Shown here: positions 5,215-6,262 of the stretch, one piece after another
Numbering within the stretch: the stretch's first letter is position 1
Layout of the letters: every line of letters begins with the position of its first letter
Assembly (NCBI GenBank): GCA_028064935.1
Contig: JAPTWT010000298.1
Location: 1 to 6,262 of the forward strand
Origin: Gammaproteobacteria bacterium
GTDB lineage: Bacteria > Pseudomonadota > Gammaproteobacteria > Acidiferrobacterales > Acidiferrobacteraceae
Length of the DNA stretch: 6,262 bases
Direction: 5' to 3'
Notes under the pieces: model-generated
The model's input: only the letters and a program-made list of their open reading frames with translations
Told to the model about the DNA's origin: nothing
Database searches by the model: none
Program-made: the position numbers and the translations under genes

Positions 5215-5877
5215 ATGACACGGGGGCCCGGACCGTCGACCTATACGCGCCTCATCGAGGCGACGTGGGAGGAACTCCGGGAACGGGGATTCAAGGCCGC
5301 GCGACTCGATCGCATCGCCGCGCGCGCTGGGGTGACCAAGGGCGCCTTATATCATCACTTTCCGGACAAGCGATCCCTGGCCGTGACGACACTCCTGGAG
5401 ACCATGGGCCGGGAAATCGACCAGCTATGGATACAGCCTCTGGCATCGGAAGGCGATCCCCTGCCGCGGCTTTCCGCAGGACTTGCCCGCCATATCGCCA
5501 CTGGCGAGGCCTGTACCCACCACTCGCTGCCGCGGCTCATCGCAGAGCTCGTGGCGCATGACCCGGCCGCCCAGCTTTTGATAAGCGAGCGACTCGCGCA
5601 TTGGCGCAAGCGACTGGGCACCGGCCTCACACGTGCGCGCCACGCAGGCTTCGTGCAGGCCGACATCGATTGCGAGGCCGCCGCGCTGTTCATTCTGTCG
5701 GCATGGGAGGGATGCCGGGAGACCATGCGTTACGCCCATCCCTCGACCCTGTCCCGCTGCGGTCAAGAACTCCTGCGCTACATCGGCGCGCTCCGCGCCC
5801 CCACCGACGCCGCGGCAAGCGACCGCCGGGATGTTGCGCCCGCGCCTCCCGCCGGCAAGCGCTCCGGCACGGCCTAA
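5215..5877 (+). CDS. TetR/AcrR family transcriptional regulator
   Basis: A 220-aa one-component repressor of typical length. The N-terminal DNA-binding domain is clear: YTRLIEATWEELRERGFKAARLDRIAARAGVTKGALYHHFPDKRSLAVTTLLE (10-62), with the helix-turn-helix at about 29-48 and the diagnostic LYHHFPDK end. The C-terminal ligand-binding part (about 75-195) is helical and variable; the segment CTHHSLPRLIAELVAHDPA and an AALFILSAWEGCRETMRYA helix resemble TetR C-terminal domains. The last 25 residues are Ala/Pro/Arg rich and probably disordered. ATG at 5215 is the best start, but no convincing ribosome binding site precedes it. The target is unknown: it could be itself, the downstream membrane glycosyltransferase or a distant gene. 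The 120 bp upstream after the terminator contain three GATCCG copies. Confidence 0.92.
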   Translation: MTRGPGPSTYTRLIEATWEELRERGFKAARLDRIAARAGVTKGALYHHFPDKRSLAVTTLLETMGREIDQLWIQPLASEGDPLPRLSAGLARHIATGEACTHHSLPRLIAELVAHDPAAQLLISERLAHWRKRLGTGLTRARHAGFVQADIDCEAAALFILSAWEGCRETMRYAHPSTLSRCGQELLRYIGALRAPTDAAASDRRDVAPAPPAGKRSGTA

Positions 5878-5934
5878 GCCACACCCCCGCCTGTCCACCG
5901 TCGCCGACACCTTACGCATCGCGGTCGTGTCTGC

Positions 5935-5940
5935 TAGCAT
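5935..5940 (+). promoter_or_regulatory. Possible extended -10 box of the glycosyltransferase gene
   Basis: TGCTAGCAT (5932-5940) fits an extended -10 element (TGn followed by TAGCAT, four of six to consensus). A weak -35, TTACGC, lies 17 bp further upstream. Transcription would begin about at the ATG at 5947, implying a leaderless or nearly leaderless message. Confidence 0.25.
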
Positions 5941-5946
5941 GCGCCT

Positions 5947-6262
5947 ATGTCGTCTCCTGTCACACGTCGCGGCGCCACCGCCGTCCTGATCTTAGCCATA
6001 CTGGTCCTGACCTTCGTCCCACTCGCATTGCGGCCGCTCTTCAATCTGAACGAAGGTCTCTATGCCGAGGCCGCGCGCGAAATGCTCACGCACAACCCGA
6101 TGATACCGCGCCTCGATGGCATGCCCTACCTCGAGAAGCCGCCGATCCTCTACTGGCTCATCATGCTGTCTTACAAGATCTTCGGCATAGGAAAGTTCGC
6201 CGCGCGCCTGCCCTCGGCCCTGGCCGCCCTCGGGACCTTGGTGGTTGTGACGCGTTTCGCCC
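5947..6262 (+). CDS. ArnT-like membrane glycosyltransferase (GT39/PMT), 5' part
   Basis: The first 105 residues of a gene that runs off the right edge; full members of the family have about 500-600 residues. A first membrane segment (about 11-31, AVLILAILVLTFVPLALRPLF) is followed by the diagnostic first periplasmic loop: NEGLYAEAAREML (35-47), with Glu36 in the usual acidic position and Asn where many relatives have Asp or Thr; then IPRLDGMPYLEKPPILYWLIMLSYKIFG (53-80) and FAARLPSALAAL (84-95). This pattern marks undecaprenyl-phosphate-sugar-dependent transferases such as ArnT, which add aminoarabinose to lipid A, but the same fold covers other sugars and acceptors, so the substrate is open. 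An in-frame stop at 5935-5937 makes 5947 the first possible ATG. No ribosome binding site is visible. Confidence 0.85.
   Translation, partial: MSSPVTRRGATAVLILAILVLTFVPLALRPLFNLNEGLYAEAAREMLTHNPMIPRLDGMPYLEKPPILYWLIMLSYKIFGIGKFAARLPSALAALGTLVVVTRFA

Noticed and set aside
4667..5218. A plus-strand 183-codon frame overlapping wrbA
   Set aside because: It lies in another frame of wrbA, has low-complexity Arg/His-rich content and spans the terminator.
5425..5940. A minus-strand frame opposite the TetR gene
   Set aside because: No domain is recognisable and its composition is that of an antisense shadow.
1..6262. CRISPR array, tRNA or rRNA genes
   Set aside because: No regularly spaced repeats were seen and no cloverleaf or rRNA-like segments were recognised on reading. 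The only repeats are the IS ends and short hairpins.

Overview
The window is about 6.3 kb of GC-rich, densely coding bacterial chromosome. RmuC, WrbA, HxlR, TetR and an ArnT/PMT-type glycosyltransferase all have a proteobacterial look, probably gammaproteobacterial or a close relative. This is a judgement from protein style and GC content; no rRNA or other taxonomic marker is present.

Layout. (1) Bases 1-125 hold no complete gene. They carry a leftward sigma70-type promoter with a consensus -10 box (81-108) and a strong hairpin (25-53), then a possible ribosome binding site at the window edge, so a leftward gene probably starts just outside. (2) Bases 126-2550 are an insertion sequence of about 2.4 kb, bounded by imperfect 16-bp inverted repeats that match at 15 positions. 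It is read leftward from its own TGGACA-17-TATAAC promoter. It carries a 450-aa DDE transposase and, 8 nt downstream and apparently translationally coupled, a 294-aa DUF4338 protein of the family that includes DruA of the Druantia anti-phage system. (3) Bases 2558-3928 hold rmuC (leftward), whose stop codon lies 7 bp outside the IS. (4) Bases 3978-4328 hold an HxlR-family regulator with an N-terminal Cys-Pro, leftward, 49 bp upstream of rmuC. (5) Bases 4416-5024 hold a WrbA-type NAD(P)H:quinone oxidoreductase, divergent from hxlR across 87 bp containing an imperfect inverted repeat and a plausible promoter, and followed by an intrinsic terminator. (6) Bases 5215-5877 hold a TetR-family regulator. 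(7) From 5947 a membrane glycosyltransferase (GT39/ArnT-like) runs off the right edge.

How it fits together. HxlR and WrbA form a classic divergent regulator/target pair, probably responding to quinone or thiol-reactive stress. RmuC follows HxlR on the same strand and may share its transcript. The most interesting element is the IS: its DUF4338 gene lies inside the inverted repeats with no other Druantia gene nearby, so here it behaves as an IS accessory gene rather than as part of a defence locus.
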